64,000 nt of DNA from Gammaproteobacteria bacterium (GTDB taxonomy: Bacteria; Pseudomonadota; Gammaproteobacteria; S012-40). A program made the translations under genes and the position numbers. Positions 36,987 to 48,047 of the stretch are shown in pieces. The stretch spans positions 395,865-459,864 of the forward strand of contig JAOUMY010000003.1 of the NCBI GenBank assembly GCA_029881255.1. Reading direction: 5' to 3'. The stretch's first letter is position 1. Each line of letters opens with the position of its first letter. The notes beneath the pieces are model-generated. The model was not told where the DNA came from. It ran no database searches and worked only from the letters and a program-made list of their open reading frames with translations.

Positions 36987-38489
36987 TCAATCCTGATCAG
37001 GTAAAAGCGAATGTCGCCAGAACTGGTCTTCTTTTTCGAACAACCTCCGGGTCTCCTGCGGCCCCCAGGTACCGGCAGCATAGGTATGTATAAAATCTCG
37101 CTCCATCGCCCACACGCGCAGTATCGGATCAACCACGCGCCACGCCCATTCCACCTCGTCATAGCGCAGAAACAAGGTACGATCGCCTTCAATAATGTCG
37201 AGCAAGAGATCCTCATACGCGTCGTACGCCTCTTCGTGGTCTTGCCGAAAACTGGCGTCCAGACTGGAGGTACGCGTCTTCATTTCCAGGCCGGGCTCTT
37301 TGACCTGCATTTCAATGCGCACGCATTCATATGGTTGTATGCCCATTAACAGCCAATCGGGTTTGAGCTTCTCGACTGGCGTGTTACGAAACAGATGTTG
37401 TGGTGGTTCCTTAAAACGGATGCTAATGGCAGATTTGGTTTCCGCCATGCGCTTTCCTGTGCGTATATAAAACGGTACGCCACGCCAGCGCCAATTATCA
37501 ATATACAGCCTCAAGGCACTATAGGTTTCGGTAACACTATCATGACCGACACCGTCTTCTTCGAGATAGCTCTGTACTTTTTTACCTTCGACCACCCCGC
37601 TGCTGTACTGCGCACGAAAGGCATGGGCATGTACGGCACTTTGCGGGATAGGACGAACTGACTTCAGCACTTTAACTTTTTCATCTCGTAGAGATTCCGC
37701 GTCCATAGATGCGGGTGGTTCCATTGCAACCAGGGTCAATAACTGCAGCAAGTGACTTTGTATCATGTCACGCAAAGCACCCGCGCCGTCGTAATAATCC
37801 GCACGTCCACCTATGCCGAGCGTCTCAGAATGAGTGATCTGGACGTGATCGATATAATTGCGATTCCACAAGGGTTCCATCATGACGTTGGCAAAGCGAA
37901 ATACCAGTACGTTCTGAACCGTACCCTTACCGAGGTAGTGATCAATACGATAGACCTGGTGTTCGTCCAGACAGCGATGCAAACGTGTTTGCAGCATTTG
38001 CGCACTTTCCAGATCGTATCCGAATGGTTTTTCAATGATAACGCGACGCCAGCCGTGTTCCTCATTGGTCAAGCCAGTAACGCGCAAATTATCGATAACA
38101 ACGCCAAACTCCGCAGGGCGTATTGCCATGTAAAACGCCGCGTTTGAAGGCATGTCATCATCATCATTCAGAAACTTGCCAATATTGTGATAGGTGTTGA
38201 CGTCTTTTAGATCGCCTTTGAGATAGCGTAGTCGTGCCGCGAAACGCGAGAAAACATCATCTTTAACACCACCACGCACCAGCGGTGCCAGTACTTCTCG
38301 AACCTGATTAATCCAGCTCTCGTCGCTACCATCACGTCGTGACAACGACAGAATGATTGTTCCATCGGGAATCCGTTTATCCACTTCCAAATGGTATAAG
38401 GCTGGCAATAATTTACGCTGCGCAAGATTTCCTGTTGCGCCAAAAATAACATAAGTACAGGGTTCAACCCGTTTAGTAACACCGTTCAT
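36987..38489 (-). CDS. zwf: Glucose-6-phosphate 1-dehydrogenase
   Basis: A 500-residue enzyme (usual length about 490-500) that oxidises glucose 6-phosphate with NADP+ to 6-phosphogluconolactone. The N-terminal Rossmann motif is [18 protein letters not shown]. The substrate signature [13 protein letters not shown] contains the active-site His, and [15 protein letters not shown] precedes it. The gene follows gnd directly: its ATG overlaps the gnd stop as ATGA. The pair provides both NADPH-forming dehydrogenases of the oxidative pentose phosphate pathway. No pgl (lactonase) or edd/eda genes are within the window. Confidence 0.97.
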   Translation of the reverse strand: MNGVTKRVEPCTYVIFGATGNLAQRKLLPALYHLEVDKRIPDGTIILSLSRRDGSDESWINQVREVLAPLVRGGVKDDVFSRFAARLRYLKGDLKDVNTYHNIGKFLNDDDDMPSNAAFYMAIRPAEFGVVIDNLRVTGLTNEEHGWRRVIIEKPFGYDLESAQMLQTRLHRCLDEHQVYRIDHYLGKGTVQNVLVFRFANVMMEPLWNRNYIDHVQITHSETLGIGGRADYYDGAGALRDMIQSHLLQLLTLVAMEPPASMDAESLRDEKVKVLKSVRPIPQSAVHAHAFRAQYSSGVVEGKKVQSYLEEDGVGHDSVTETYSALRLYIDNWRWRGVPFYIRTGKRMAETKSAISIRFKEPPQHLFRNTPVEKLKPDWLLMGIQPYECVRIEMQVKEPGLEMKTRTSSLDASFRQDHEEAYDAYEDLLLDIIEGDRTLFLRYDEVEWAWRVVDPILRVWAMERDFIHTYAAGTWGPQETRRLFEKEDQFWRHSLLPDQD

Positions 38490-39922
38490 ACAGGCGTCTC
38501 CTTTCCTGTACCGATCCAGTCGGTGTGAAAACTTTGCTCTATCGGCTTATCGATACGTCGATAGCTGTGTGCTCCGAAATAGTCACGTTGTGCTTGCAAC
38601 AGATTTGCCGGCAAGGTGTCATGACGGTAGCCATCGTAAAATGCAAGCGCCGATGAAAATGCCGGCACGGGTATTCCTTGCTCCACCGCAAAAGCCACCG
38701 TTTTACGCCATCCATGCTGCGTTTTTTTTATCGCCTGGCAGAAAAAGTCATCAAGTAACAGGTTTTGAATATCCGGATTTTTCGTGTATGCCTGTTTGAT
38801 ATTACTTAGAAATCGGCTCCGTATAATGCAGCCACCTCTCCACATCAGCGCAATATCACCATAGTGCAAATGCCAGTTATATTCCTTTGCCGCCTGACGC
38901 ATCAACATAAATCCCTGGGCATAGGAGATGATTTTCGATGCATACAAAGCATCGTGTACGGCGGCAATCATGGTCTCACGCGTTTCACTCGTAGTTGTCT
39001 TTTTCGGACCGGTGAGCATACTCGAAGCTTCAATACGCTCCAGTTTGATGCTGGACAGATATCGTGCGAAGACGGCTTCGCCGATCAAGGTCAGCGGCAC
39101 GCCTAATTCGAGTGCATTGATCGCCGTCCACTTGCCAGTACCCTTTTGTCCGGCACTGTCGACGATTTTGTCTACCAGAGGCGAACCATCACTATCATTG
39201 TGCGCAAGAATATCGCGGGTAATTTCGATCAGATAAGAATCCAGCTCACCTTTGTTCCACTCGTCGAAAATAGACGACAATTCATGCGGCTCTATTTCCA
39301 AACCGAAACGCATGAGGTGATAGGCCTCGCAGATAAGCTGCATATCGCCGTACTCAATGCCGTTATGCACCATTTTGACATAGTGCCCGGAACCTCCTTC
39401 GCCCACCCACTGGCAACAAGGCTCGCCATCCGCTTTCGCCGCGATGGTTTGAAACAACTGTCCTACCTCGGGCCAGGCGCTCGCATCACCTCCAGGCATT
39501 AAAGAAGGACCATGACGCGCACCCTCTTCTCCGCCGGAAACACCGACCCCAAGATAACGTATGCCCTGGCGGTGACAGCGTTCGACTCTGCGCTGGGTAT
39601 CGGTATAGAGGGAATTACCGCCATCAATGATGATGTCGCCTGCCTGGAGGTTTGGCATGAGCTGCGCAATCAAATCATCGACAACGGGGCCGGCCTGCAC
39701 CATTAACATAATTTTGCGCGGCGGCACCAGATTGGAACAAAGCTCTTTAATTGAATATGCGCCACTGACCGATTTACCCTGCGCAGCGCCATTAAGAAAT
39801 TCATCCACGCGCGCAGTGGTACGGTTATACACCACTACGTGAAAGCCATGATCGGCCATATTCAGGACAAGGTTTTGCCCCATGACCGCCAATCCAATTA
39901 AACCGATATCGCCTTGTTCCAT
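38486..39922 (-). CDS. gnd: 6-phosphogluconate dehydrogenase (decarboxylating)
   Basis: A 478-residue enzyme that converts 6-phosphogluconate to ribulose 5-phosphate, CO2 and NADPH. The N-terminal NADP-binding motif is [18 protein letters not shown], followed by VVYNRT. The catalytic region includes [21 protein letters not shown] and [14 protein letters not shown]. An upstream in-frame ATG at 40000 would add 26 residues of unlikely composition. I chose 39922 because AAAGGTG precedes it and [15 protein letters not shown] matches the family start. It is the first gene of a gnd-zwf operon and diverges from glgA across 140 bases. Confidence 0.97.
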   Translation of the reverse strand: MEQGDIGLIGLAVMGQNLVLNMADHGFHVVVYNRTTARVDEFLNGAAQGKSVSGAYSIKELCSNLVPPRKIMLMVQAGPVVDDLIAQLMPNLQAGDIIIDGGNSLYTDTQRRVERCHRQGIRYLGVGVSGGEEGARHGPSLMPGGDASAWPEVGQLFQTIAAKADGEPCCQWVGEGGSGHYVKMVHNGIEYGDMQLICEAYHLMRFGLEIEPHELSSIFDEWNKGELDSYLIEITRDILAHNDSDGSPLVDKIVDSAGQKGTGKWTAINALELGVPLTLIGEAVFARYLSSIKLERIEASSMLTGPKKTTTSETRETMIAAVHDALYASKIISYAQGFMLMRQAAKEYNWHLHYGDIALMWRGGCIIRSRFLSNIKQAYTKNPDIQNLLLDDFFCQAIKKTQHGWRKTVAFAVEQGIPVPAFSSALAFYDGYRHDTLPANLLQAQRDYFGAHSYRRIDKPIEQSFHTDWIGTGKETPV

Positions 39923-40062
39923 GGTTGCACCTTTTAGCAATACCAAAAGTTGTGTATTGTCGGAAATACATATACGCCAGTTGGCGCGGAAAGTTATCAT
40001 GACATGTGTTTGTCACCAGTAGACAAACAGGCAAGGATAATTCCGTTTACACAAGAACTTAT

Positions 40063-41544
40063 ATGCAATATCAACACGACAAGATTCTTTTTGCAACCAG
40101 CGAGCTGTTTCCTCTGATAAAAACCGGAGGTTTGGCCGATGTTAGCGATGGATTGACGCGCGCGTTGTTTAAAAAAGGTGTAGATATCAAGGTTATTTTA
40201 CCTGGCTATCTCGATGTCAAACGGCAGTTCCGCAGACTACGTACTATTGCCGAGTTCGATATTCCGTTCAAAGGCAAGCTACTCGAAGTACCTGCTACCA
40301 AACACCGACCTTCCGTCATTTTAGTAGATATACCCGAGCGCTTTGAGCGCAGTGGCGGCCCGTATGCCACCGACGACGGTATCGACTGGCCCGACAATGC
40401 GCAACGTTATTGCGCGTTCAGCAAGATAGTCGTGATGATTGCACTTGGTGAATTGCTACCAGATTGGCGACCCGACATTGTACATTGCAACGATTGGCAA
40501 ACTGCCTTGGTACCGGCACTTTTGAACCGACACAGTCAGCAACCAAAAACCCTGTTTACCATACACAACCTGGCCTACCAGGGACAATTTTCATACGACG
40601 TATTTAAACTGCTGCAATTGCCCGATGAGTTCTGGTCGCCAGATGCGTTGGAATTTTATGGTCAGTTTTCCTTTATCAAGGGAGGCTTGGTTTACGCGGA
40701 CAAAGTAAACACCGTCAGTCCAAGCTATGCCAAGGAAATCACCTTGCCCGCATTTGGTTATGGTCTTGATGGACTATTACGCCATCGACAAAACGATCTC
40801 TGTGGCATTACCAACGGTGTGGACTATGAGAACTGGAATCCTCAACGGGATAAACATATTGAGCAGATATTTAGCTATCGCAGCATCTCGCGTAAAAAAA
40901 TTAACAAAATAGCCTTACAAAAGATTTTTGGTTTGCCATTAAATGATGAAACCGTTCTTATCGGCACGATAGGTCGCATCGTCGAACAAAAAGGTTATGA
41001 CTTAATACTCGACGCCCTACCGACACTACTGGAAGAAAATATACAACTGGTCATACTCGGTTCGGGTAATCCGTATCTTGAAGCTCGACTCATACAGGCC
41101 ATGCAGAAATATCGCGGACGATTGTCTGTCAAAACAGGTTATAGCGAAACACTTGCGCATCAAATCGAAGCAGGCGCAGACATTTTTCTCATGCCTTCAC
41201 GCTATGAACCTTGTGGTCTCAACCAGATATACAGCCAGCGCTATGGAACCGTGCCGATAGTGCACCACACAGGTGGTCTGATCGACACCGTGACCGACAC
41301 CAATGAATTTACCTTGCAGGCGGGCACAGCAAGCGGTTTTCATTTTTATCAACCCACCCCTGAATCTTTAATCGCCGCTGTCAGACGCGCCCTCGCACTG
41401 TATCGAAGACCACGTAAGTGGCGGCAATTGGTGCGCACAGGAATGCAGGCAAACTACAGTTGGGAACGAACGAGTGAAGACTATCTTCGTTTGTACGACT
41501 CTCTGCATCTAAAAGCGGGCAGTAATCTGGCAATTTCTGTATAA
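40063..41544 (+). CDS. glgA: Glycogen synthase (ADP-glucose type)
   Basis: A 493-residue GT5 glycosyltransferase that transfers glucose from ADP-glucose to alpha-1,4-glucan. The N-terminal KTGGLADVSDGL contains the KxGGL ADP-glucose-binding motif. The catalytic region has HCNDWQTALVPALL and TIHNLAYQG, and near the C-terminus lie PSRYEPCGLNQIYSQRYGTVPIV and HHTGGLIDTV. The ATG at 40006 would add 19 residues; 40063 fits the usual family start just before the ILFATSELFPL strand. glgB, glgC and glgP are not adjacent, so glgA is separated from a glg operon. ppc follows 105 bases later. Confidence 0.94.
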   Translation: MQYQHDKILFATSELFPLIKTGGLADVSDGLTRALFKKGVDIKVILPGYLDVKRQFRRLRTIAEFDIPFKGKLLEVPATKHRPSVILVDIPERFERSGGPYATDDGIDWPDNAQRYCAFSKIVVMIALGELLPDWRPDIVHCNDWQTALVPALLNRHSQQPKTLFTIHNLAYQGQFSYDVFKLLQLPDEFWSPDALEFYGQFSFIKGGLVYADKVNTVSPSYAKEITLPAFGYGLDGLLRHRQNDLCGITNGVDYENWNPQRDKHIEQIFSYRSISRKKINKIALQKIFGLPLNDETVLIGTIGRIVEQKGYDLILDALPTLLEENIQLVILGSGNPYLEARLIQAMQKYRGRLSVKTGYSETLAHQIEAGADIFLMPSRYEPCGLNQIYSQRYGTVPIVHHTGGLIDTVTDTNEFTLQAGTASGFHFYQPTPESLIAAVRRALALYRRPRKWRQLVRTGMQANYSWERTSEDYLRLYDSLHLKAGSNLAISV

Positions 41545-41649
41545 TGTGTCGGCTCCAAGCTACATGCCCCCTGAAATACTGGGTCTATCAAGTTGACCAA
41601 TCGCGGTCTTGAGCAATAACTCCTTGAGTTTCAATAAGGTAGAGAAAAA

Positions 41650-44451
41650 ATGTCGATAGTTAGCGACAAAGCGCTTCGTTCACGCGTCAAACTTTTTGGA
41701 AATCTGTTAGGTGAAGTTCTGCGTGAACAAGCCGGCAATCATGTGTTCACCGCCGTCGAAACACTCCGCAAAGGCTATATCAGCCTGCGTAATGCAGAAA
41801 GCTCGTCCAAGCGCAAACGACTGGCCCGAATTATCGACAATCTCGACCCTGACACGTTGTCACAAGTGATTCGCGCCTTTAGTATTTATTTCAATCTGGT
41901 CAATATTGCCGAAGAATCAAATCAACACCAGACGCGACGCGCGCAATTGCGTCGCCATGTCGATCATTACGGTTCATTTCCACAAATTGTGCGTCAACTG
42001 CACAAAAGCGGCGTAAACGCAGAACAACTCGGTACGCTTTTGTCGCGCCTGGCCTATATCCCGGTAATCACGGCCCATCCGACAGAAGCCAAACGCCGTA
42101 GCGTTATGGAAAATTTACGCGCGATTTATCAAGCAAATGATTTAATCGACGACCCGCGACTAAGCCGCGAAGAAAAAGATGACGCCACGCAAAAACTAAA
42201 AAATAAAATTCGCGTCTTGTGGAACACCGACGAAGTGCGCGACCAGAAACCACAAGTCGCCGATGAAATTCGCATGGGTCTGTACTATGCTCGACGCACA
42301 TTTTTCGATGCTGTTCCCAAAGTCTATCGCGCGCTGGAAAACGCCGTCGCCGATTGTTATGGCGAAAATGAGGACGGCAGTCCTTCGATAAACGTACCGA
42401 GCTTTATACATTTTGGCTCATGGATAGGCGGCGACAGAGACGGCAATCCGTTCGTAAAACCGGAGACGACTGTATTTGCAGTACACCTTGCCGCCCAGGT
42501 GGTATTAATCGAATATATTCACCGCGTCCGCCAGCTCATGCGAGAACTCACGCATTCCAGCCATTTTTGCGAGCCGCTTGAGGCATTGCTCGCGGCGGAA
42601 GAAGCCAATCCGGAATTTATACAGACCGTCTTCAATAACAAACTGGACCGCTATCGTAGCGAACCTTATCGACGTAAACTGGCGATGATACGCTATCGCC
42701 TGGAGCGCAATCTCGAAACGATCAAGAACCGTTTAAACGACAAAGACAAAACGGTTTCTCCGTATATCTATGCCAACGAATCAGAGTTTCTAAACGACTT
42801 ACACGTCATGCAACAATCCCTGCGCAGTCATGGTGACAATGCCAGTGCCGATGGTCGCATCAAAGATCTCATCCGATTGGTGGAGTCCTTTGGATTCTCG
42901 CTCTATCGACTTGATCTACGCCAGGAGTCCACCAAACATTCCGAGGCGGTGAGCGAAATCTTTGAAAAGTTTTTTGGTCGCAGCGGCTATTTGTCTTTAT
43001 CTGAAGACGAGAAACTCGCTGTTCTCGGTCAGCACATCAGTGAATCCACCTTACCAAAAATTGAATCCAGTGAGCTAAGTGAGCAGAGCAAGGAAATTCT
43101 CGATACATTTCTTGTGATGTACCGCTTGCGCAAGGAACTAAGCGCCAACTCTTTTGGCAACTACGTTATTTCTATGACCCATGAAGCGAGTCATGTCATG
43201 GAAGTCATGCTACTGGCAAGACTTAGCGGGCTTGCGGGTTATAGCAGCGGCGAATGGTTTTGTCATATACACATCGCACCGTTGTTTGAAACCGTAGAAG
43301 ATCTTGCCCACATCGTACCGGTGATGAGCAAACTGCTGGATGACAGCGTTTACGCCAATTTGATTAAGGCTTCGGGTAACTGGCAGGAATGCATGCTGGG
43401 CTATTCCGACTCCTGTAAAGACGGTGGAATACTCGCATCCGCATGGAATCTCTACGAGGCCCAGAAAAAAATTACCGAACTCACCGACAAAAAAGGCGTT
43501 GAGGTTAGGTTGTTCCACGGCCGCGGTGGTACGGTTGGACGCGGCGGCGGTCCAACGCACGACTCCATTATTGCTCAGCCACTTGGAACCGTGCGTGGAC
43601 AAATAAAATTTACAGAACAAGGTGAAGTACTGTCGTTTAAATATGGCAATTTAGAAAATGCTGTATACGAACTGACTATGGGCGTAACAGGACTCATGAT
43701 GGCCAGCCGTGGCGTTGTCAAAACCTTGCGCGAGGACCGAAAGGACTATCTCGGTATCATGGACGACATCGCAAAAATGGGTGAAAAAACCTATCGCACC
43801 CTGACAGAAAGTACTCCGGGATTTCTGGATTACTTTTATGAAGCCACACCGGTTACCGAAATCGGCATGATGAACATCGGCTCGCGTCCGTCTCATCGCA
43901 AAAAAGGTGATCGATCCAAAGGTTCTGTGCGTGCCATATCCTGGGTATTTGGTTGGGCGCAGGCGCGACACACTCTACCCGCCTGGTTTGGCATAGGCAC
44001 CGCACTGGAAAGCTGGCGTGCAAACGATCCTTCACACTTGGCGAAACTACAGAAGATGTATCAGGAATGGCCGTTTTTCCGCAGCCTCCTGAGCAACACC
44101 CAAATGGCGCTGTTTAAAGCAGACATGGATATTGCGAAGGAATATAGCAAGCTATGTGAAGACCCGAGCGTAGGTAAAAAAATCTATGTCATTATTCGTG
44201 ACGAGTATATTAGAACCGTCGAACAGGTACTGCATGTAACTGGCAATACACATTTGATCGAGGAAAATCCTACGCTTTCGCTATCACTATCGCGCCGCAA
44301 CCCATATCTTGACCCGCTTAACCATATTCAGGTTAAAATGATTGCGCGTTATCGTAAACTTGCGGAAGATTCTGACGATCGCGACATCTGGCTGGCGCCG
44401 CTACTGCGCAGTATCAATGCGATTGCATCAGGTATGCGTAATACCGGTTAA
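41650..44451 (+). CDS. ppc: Phosphoenolpyruvate carboxylase
   Basis: A 933-residue anaplerotic enzyme that carboxylates phosphoenolpyruvate with bicarbonate to oxaloacetate. The first signature, VITAHPTEAKRRSV, contains the catalytic His. FGSWIGGDRDGNPFV, the second active-site motif RLFHGRGGTVGRGGGP and SHRKKGDRSKGSVRAISWVF are all intact. The length is slightly longer than the E. coli enzyme (883). An AAGGT ribosome binding site lies shortly before the ATG. It is monocistronic or follows glgA; 35 bases after it a signal-peptide protein gene begins. Confidence 0.97.
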   Translation: MSIVSDKALRSRVKLFGNLLGEVLREQAGNHVFTAVETLRKGYISLRNAESSSKRKRLARIIDNLDPDTLSQVIRAFSIYFNLVNIAEESNQHQTRRAQLRRHVDHYGSFPQIVRQLHKSGVNAEQLGTLLSRLAYIPVITAHPTEAKRRSVMENLRAIYQANDLIDDPRLSREEKDDATQKLKNKIRVLWNTDEVRDQKPQVADEIRMGLYYARRTFFDAVPKVYRALENAVADCYGENEDGSPSINVPSFIHFGSWIGGDRDGNPFVKPETTVFAVHLAAQVVLIEYIHRVRQLMRELTHSSHFCEPLEALLAAEEANPEFIQTVFNNKLDRYRSEPYRRKLAMIRYRLERNLETIKNRLNDKDKTVSPYIYANESEFLNDLHVMQQSLRSHGDNASADGRIKDLIRLVESFGFSLYRLDLRQESTKHSEAVSEIFEKFFGRSGYLSLSEDEKLAVLGQHISESTLPKIESSELSEQSKEILDTFLVMYRLRKELSANSFGNYVISMTHEASHVMEVMLLARLSGLAGYSSGEWFCHIHIAPLFETVEDLAHIVPVMSKLLDDSVYANLIKASGNWQECMLGYSDSCKDGGILASAWNLYEAQKKITELTDKKGVEVRLFHGRGGTVGRGGGPTHDSIIAQPLGTVRGQIKFTEQGEVLSFKYGNLENAVYELTMGVTGLMMASRGVVKTLREDRKDYLGIMDDIAKMGEKTYRTLTESTPGFLDYFYEATPVTEIGMMNIGSRPSHRKKGDRSKGSVRAISWVFGWAQARHTLPAWFGIGTALESWRANDPSHLAKLQKMYQEWPFFRSLLSNTQMALFKADMDIAKEYSKLCEDPSVGKKIYVIIRDEYIRTVEQVLHVTGNTHLIEENPTLSLSLSRRNPYLDPLNHIQVKMIARYRKLAEDSDDRDIWLAPLLRSINAIASGMRNTG

Positions 44452-44486
44452 AAAACGTGCAGCAATTGGGCAAAAGGATTTACCTT

Positions 44487-45131
44487 ATGAAACGACTTTG
44501 GATAGGCCTGGCGATTTTGTCTTCCATTTGTTTTACTGCGCAGGCTCAAGAGGAAACTTCTCAGGACATACGTGGCAAGGGAAAGATTGCAGCCCATGTG
44601 TATTGGTCACCCGCCCACATACCTTTTCCTAACGCCTTAGGTGCGAATGTCTATTTCATTGCTAATGAGAAATGGCAGCTTGGATATGATTATCTTTCCA
44701 GCGGACGCGCCATTGGACTGTTTTCTTTCAAAGTCGGCGAAATAAGCGAAAACAGCCATACCTTGCTTGCACGACGCTTTTTCGGCAATAGTTTCAACCT
44801 GCTATTTGGCGCTGGACAACGCACCCTGACCGCTAAACTGCCTAATAACCTGCTGGACCTGGCCACAACCGAATACTCATTGACTGCCGCTGAGTTACAG
44901 ACCCGATATGCCCGTATCGGCGTTGGCAATCAATGGCATTTCAAAAAACACTATACCTTTGCGGTTGACTGGCTAATTCTCGACATCCCGTTTAGCGGTG
45001 AGGTGATTACCAGCTCATCTCAATTTGCCAGCAGCCCATCAAATACGGACACCATACGAACAACGGAAAATATCCTGAAGTACTTTCCGTCATTTGCGTT
45101 AGTACAGATGAATTTCGGCGTTGTCTTTTAG
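44487..45131 (+). CDS. Predicted outer-membrane beta-barrel protein
   Basis: A 214-residue protein with a clean signal peptide (MKRLWIGLAILSSICFTAQA, cleaved before QEETS). The mature part alternates hydrophobic and polar residues in strands separated by short turns and ends NFGVVF, an aromatic C-terminal residue typical of outer-membrane barrels. A small 8-stranded barrel is likely. I chose the ATG at 44487 rather than 44457 because it puts the signal at the very N-terminus and because AAAGGA stands before it. It follows ppc by 35 bases but is probably functionally unrelated. The family is not identified. Confidence 0.75.
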   Translation: MKRLWIGLAILSSICFTAQAQEETSQDIRGKGKIAAHVYWSPAHIPFPNALGANVYFIANEKWQLGYDYLSSGRAIGLFSFKVGEISENSHTLLARRFFGNSFNLLFGAGQRTLTAKLPNNLLDLATTEYSLTAAELQTRYARIGVGNQWHFKKHYTFAVDWLILDIPFSGEVITSSSQFASSPSNTDTIRTTENILKYFPSFALVQMNFGVVF

Positions 45132-45224
45132 GCCATTTTCAGCGAACGCAAACAACAACTAGATTTTGCGAACAGCAGAAGAGCCGCCGCTTTGTTTTTC
45201 TCATTCCGACGGTTGCTAAGCCCG

Positions 45225-45848
45225 CTACGGCACGACCAGGGAATACCGCATATCCTGAAAGTCGGCAACAGCCGTCACGCCTGATGTCACATAACGAATC
45301 CCCGGTATCAAATTGGCCGTCTTGATGCCTTTTGATCTGGCAGTGTTTTGACAGAAAAATATTCTGACGCCTTGCGACAAAAGGTCTTCCACTTGTTGTT
45401 GAAATGGGTTTTCTTCCGTGTAGGCTTGTTCCGCATTATTGTTCAACACCAGGGAATAACCCGGACCGAGAACGATTGCAACCACATCGACTTCTTCCCG
45501 CATCTCCAGTCCATGCGTTATCGTGTAGTCTTTGATAGCATTATTGATATTGCCGAGAGCATAAGGTTTTGAGCAGTCTGGATTCGCGCAGGTATTGTTA
45601 ATCTGATAGACAACACGGATGCGCCGACTATTCAGGCAACGCGTTAATACCATCGTGCCCGGTCCGAATTCTTCATTCAGTGGTATACCACTCACCAATC
45701 CCACTGGGCAGTTTCGATCATCATCCAGAGGCTGTATCAGATTTCTTGCATTTGGTTCGTCGGTATTATTGCTGTATATCGTGTCGGCGCCGACACCACA
45801 TGCCGAAATCAAAATCAATTGCAACACCACCATCAACTCTTTAGTCAT
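45225..45848 (-). CDS. Putative DsrE/DsrF-like lipoprotein
   Basis: A 207-residue exported protein with lipobox ISAC (Cys17). The mature part from about residue 75 matches the DsrE/F/YchN fold. A strand VRVVYQINN, ALGNINNAIKDYT, VDVVAIVLGPGYSLVLNN and DLLSQGVRIFFCQNTARSKGI are followed by a final strand region. Cys166 in FFCQNT occupies the place of the sulfur-carrying or conserved cysteine of DsrE-type proteins. DsrE homologues are usually cytoplasmic; an exported lipoprotein form is less usual. It is encoded 25 bases downstream of the SoxB-like phosphoesterase gene on the same strand. Function is inferred from fold only. Confidence 0.75.
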   Translation of the reverse strand: MTKELMVVLQLILISACGVGADTIYSNNTDEPNARNLIQPLDDDRNCPVGLVSGIPLNEEFGPGTMVLTRCLNSRRIRVVYQINNTCANPDCSKPYALGNINNAIKDYTITHGLEMREEVDVVAIVLGPGYSLVLNNNAEQAYTEENPFQQQVEDLLSQGVRIFFCQNTARSKGIKTANLIPGIRYVTSGVTAVADFQDMRYSLVVP

Positions 45849-45873
45849 CGTCTATCCCTCCAGAAGGGCATAC

Positions 45874-47883
45874 TCAGTATTTGCTCGGGTCCATTCCATA
45901 CAATGGTTCAATTACAGGAAATCCAAATTTTTTAGTGGTATCCGGCAGGGGCAAATCACCCACAAGTTTGATGCGCGGAAATGGCAGGTTTTCACTTGTG
46001 ATACGACGATCGGGCAAAGTCTTCAGATAGCGTGCGACTACCTCTACCGCGCCAACCACATTCTCGGGTGTAATTTCAGCAGGTGACAGCAAAATAAGCT
46101 CATCATTGTTTCCTTTTGCCAGCACTTTGATTCCGGCAATCTTCTCTTCATCGATGGAAATGCGATTCACCATATCGGGGCTGTTCAAGTAAAAATATGA
46201 GGCATAACTGTAATACGTAGACGCATCGCTATCAGACACCGGCACATCACCTATGCCATCGCTGTTATTATCAAGCATCAGATTAAACGCACGACCGGCG
46301 CTGATCGGACTGCGCTCAAGTGTCAAATAAGGGTTTATGTCAAAAGTAATCCCACTAAAATTGAACAACCATCCGCCAAGCCAGTTTGTTACATCCGGGT
46401 CCATACAGCTGTTGGCGGAGTTTTCAATTTGCCCGTTCAATTGCGCGCCACGAATTTCCGCGACCGCCACCATCGGACCAATCGGAATGTAGTGATATAA
46501 ATCGCCATAGGTGATCGGACCAGGCGCTATGCTATTTGTATAACGAAACCCACGAATCGCACCGATTTGCGCGCCCGTCATCACGCGGAAAGCATCGGCA
46601 ATAAGATCGTGTCCCGTACCTTCAAGCAGTGCGGGATTTGCCGCATTAGAAAATGCATTTCGCTCAATTGGTATATCCGTATAGCCAATCACTTTGTCCA
46701 GTGGCTCCATCAAACGTGCGCCGTTATATGGATTAACGAAACGTCCCGGCTCAAAATCTTCACTCAGAAACGGCTCACTAATATCCTCAATCAAATCGGC
46801 AATGAATTCATTTTCTCGAATTCGCTCATCGATTTTGTGCGCTACCCATTTCCATTCACTGATGCGCCGATTGTCCAACTCAACGGTTAATTCACCTACC
46901 TGGTTACCATCTTCGCCTTCTTCCACAATCAGTGTCTTTCCACCATTAGGCGTATTCACCACAATTGGGACTGCCGTTTCCTCATGCATATCAGACGAAA
47001 AAATAATGTCGATGCCGTCATAGCGTTCGGCATTCCAGATATTCTCGGCTAGCCCGGCTTCCGATAACAGAATCACCAAATCGACATTTCTTTCATTGCG
47101 CAGTAAATCAACATAGTAAGGAATCTCCGGCGGAATCACTTTTTCTTCCGGAGTGCCGGCATTTATAGTTGTACCCTTACATGCACTGAACTCAACGCCT
47201 TTGGTAATATCAGAACTCACTATCGTCGGTCCGCGGTTCGTCGTACAACCAAATATACCTAGCTTCACACCATTAACCGTAAAGATACGAAATGGCTGCA
47301 CCAGATTTTCACCAACCACTTTGTTGTTATAAGGTTCACCGCCTGTGTAAAACGCATTCGCTGCAACCGTGTTCCAATTTGCTCGAGGATTCTCGCCACC
47401 AAAGAAATACAAAAAGCGATCAACGCCGTAGGCAAATTCCCAGTTCCCCGGCGTGAACACATCGATTCCGAAACGATTTACGACATCAACGAGTGCTTGG
47501 CCTCGCGTGAATGTCGCCTCAGGACCACCGGCAATCGTGTCTCCGGTATGCACATGAAAACTGAAAGCTGTACTTCGTCGAATGTTTTGAACCACGGTAT
47601 AGACTCGCGCCAGTCCACCTTCCAAAAGACCATTACTATCAGCGCGAAAATTGGGATGAGGGTGTAGTGACCCGTGAAAGTCACCGGTATGAATAAAGGT
47701 TATACGTCTTTCACCATCAGAAGCGACCTCCGCATCATCATCGGATCTGCCAACTTGACGATCACGAGTATCTGATCCAGAAGTAAACAACGGCGGCGAT
47801 TCACAAGACGTGAAGAAACTGAGCCCACAAATACATAGACTCGCCATCCCTAAGCGAATACAAAATCCCATCCCTCTCCACAC
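45874..47883 (-). CDS. Exported 5'-nucleotidase/SoxB-like metallophosphoesterase
   Basis: A 669-residue secreted protein. It has a long signal with a possible lipobox (FTSC, Cys27), then the calcineurin-like metallophosphatase domain with HTGDFHG (about 65-71) and HTGDTIAGGPE (112-122), and then GNWEFAYG at 146-153. A 5'-nucleotidase C-terminal domain follows, containing LIADAFRVMTGAQIGAIRGF and GDLYHYIPIG. In canonical 5'-nucleotidases the third motif is GNHE, whose His is catalytic. Here Trp replaces it, as in SoxB enzymes (GHWEF), so it resembles SoxB, the thiosulfohydrolase, as much as a nucleotidase. The gene is followed by the DsrE-like gene. The substrate is unresolved. Confidence 0.85.
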   Translation of the reverse strand: MWRGMGFCIRLGMASLCICGLSFFTSCESPPLFTSGSDTRDRQVGRSDDDAEVASDGERRITFIHTGDFHGSLHPHPNFRADSNGLLEGGLARVYTVVQNIRRSTAFSFHVHTGDTIAGGPEATFTRGQALVDVVNRFGIDVFTPGNWEFAYGVDRFLYFFGGENPRANWNTVAANAFYTGGEPYNNKVVGENLVQPFRIFTVNGVKLGIFGCTTNRGPTIVSSDITKGVEFSACKGTTINAGTPEEKVIPPEIPYYVDLLRNERNVDLVILLSEAGLAENIWNAERYDGIDIIFSSDMHEETAVPIVVNTPNGGKTLIVEEGEDGNQVGELTVELDNRRISEWKWVAHKIDERIRENEFIADLIEDISEPFLSEDFEPGRFVNPYNGARLMEPLDKVIGYTDIPIERNAFSNAANPALLEGTGHDLIADAFRVMTGAQIGAIRGFRYTNSIAPGPITYGDLYHYIPIGPMVAVAEIRGAQLNGQIENSANSCMDPDVTNWLGGWLFNFSGITFDINPYLTLERSPISAGRAFNLMLDNNSDGIGDVPVSDSDASTYYSYASYFYLNSPDMVNRISIDEEKIAGIKVLAKGNNDELILLSPAEITPENVVGAVEVVARYLKTLPDRRITSENLPFPRIKLVGDLPLPDTTKKFGFPVIEPLYGMDPSKY

Positions 47884-48047
47884 AGCGTCGCGCTTGTGTC
47901 CTGATTTTTAGTTAATTGTTATGAAACGATAATCTGAATGATTAAATAGAAACAGTGATGTTATTCTGTAAGACCGTGAAGCGTTTTTGAAAAGTATAGA
48001 ACAAAAAAAAGAAATTTCGATTTAAAAGATTTTTTTACGCATATAAA

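Noticed and set aside
39923..40062. Specific promoters in the gnd/glgA divergent region
   Set aside because: Both genes must be driven from here, but I found no -35/-10 pair convincing enough to mark.
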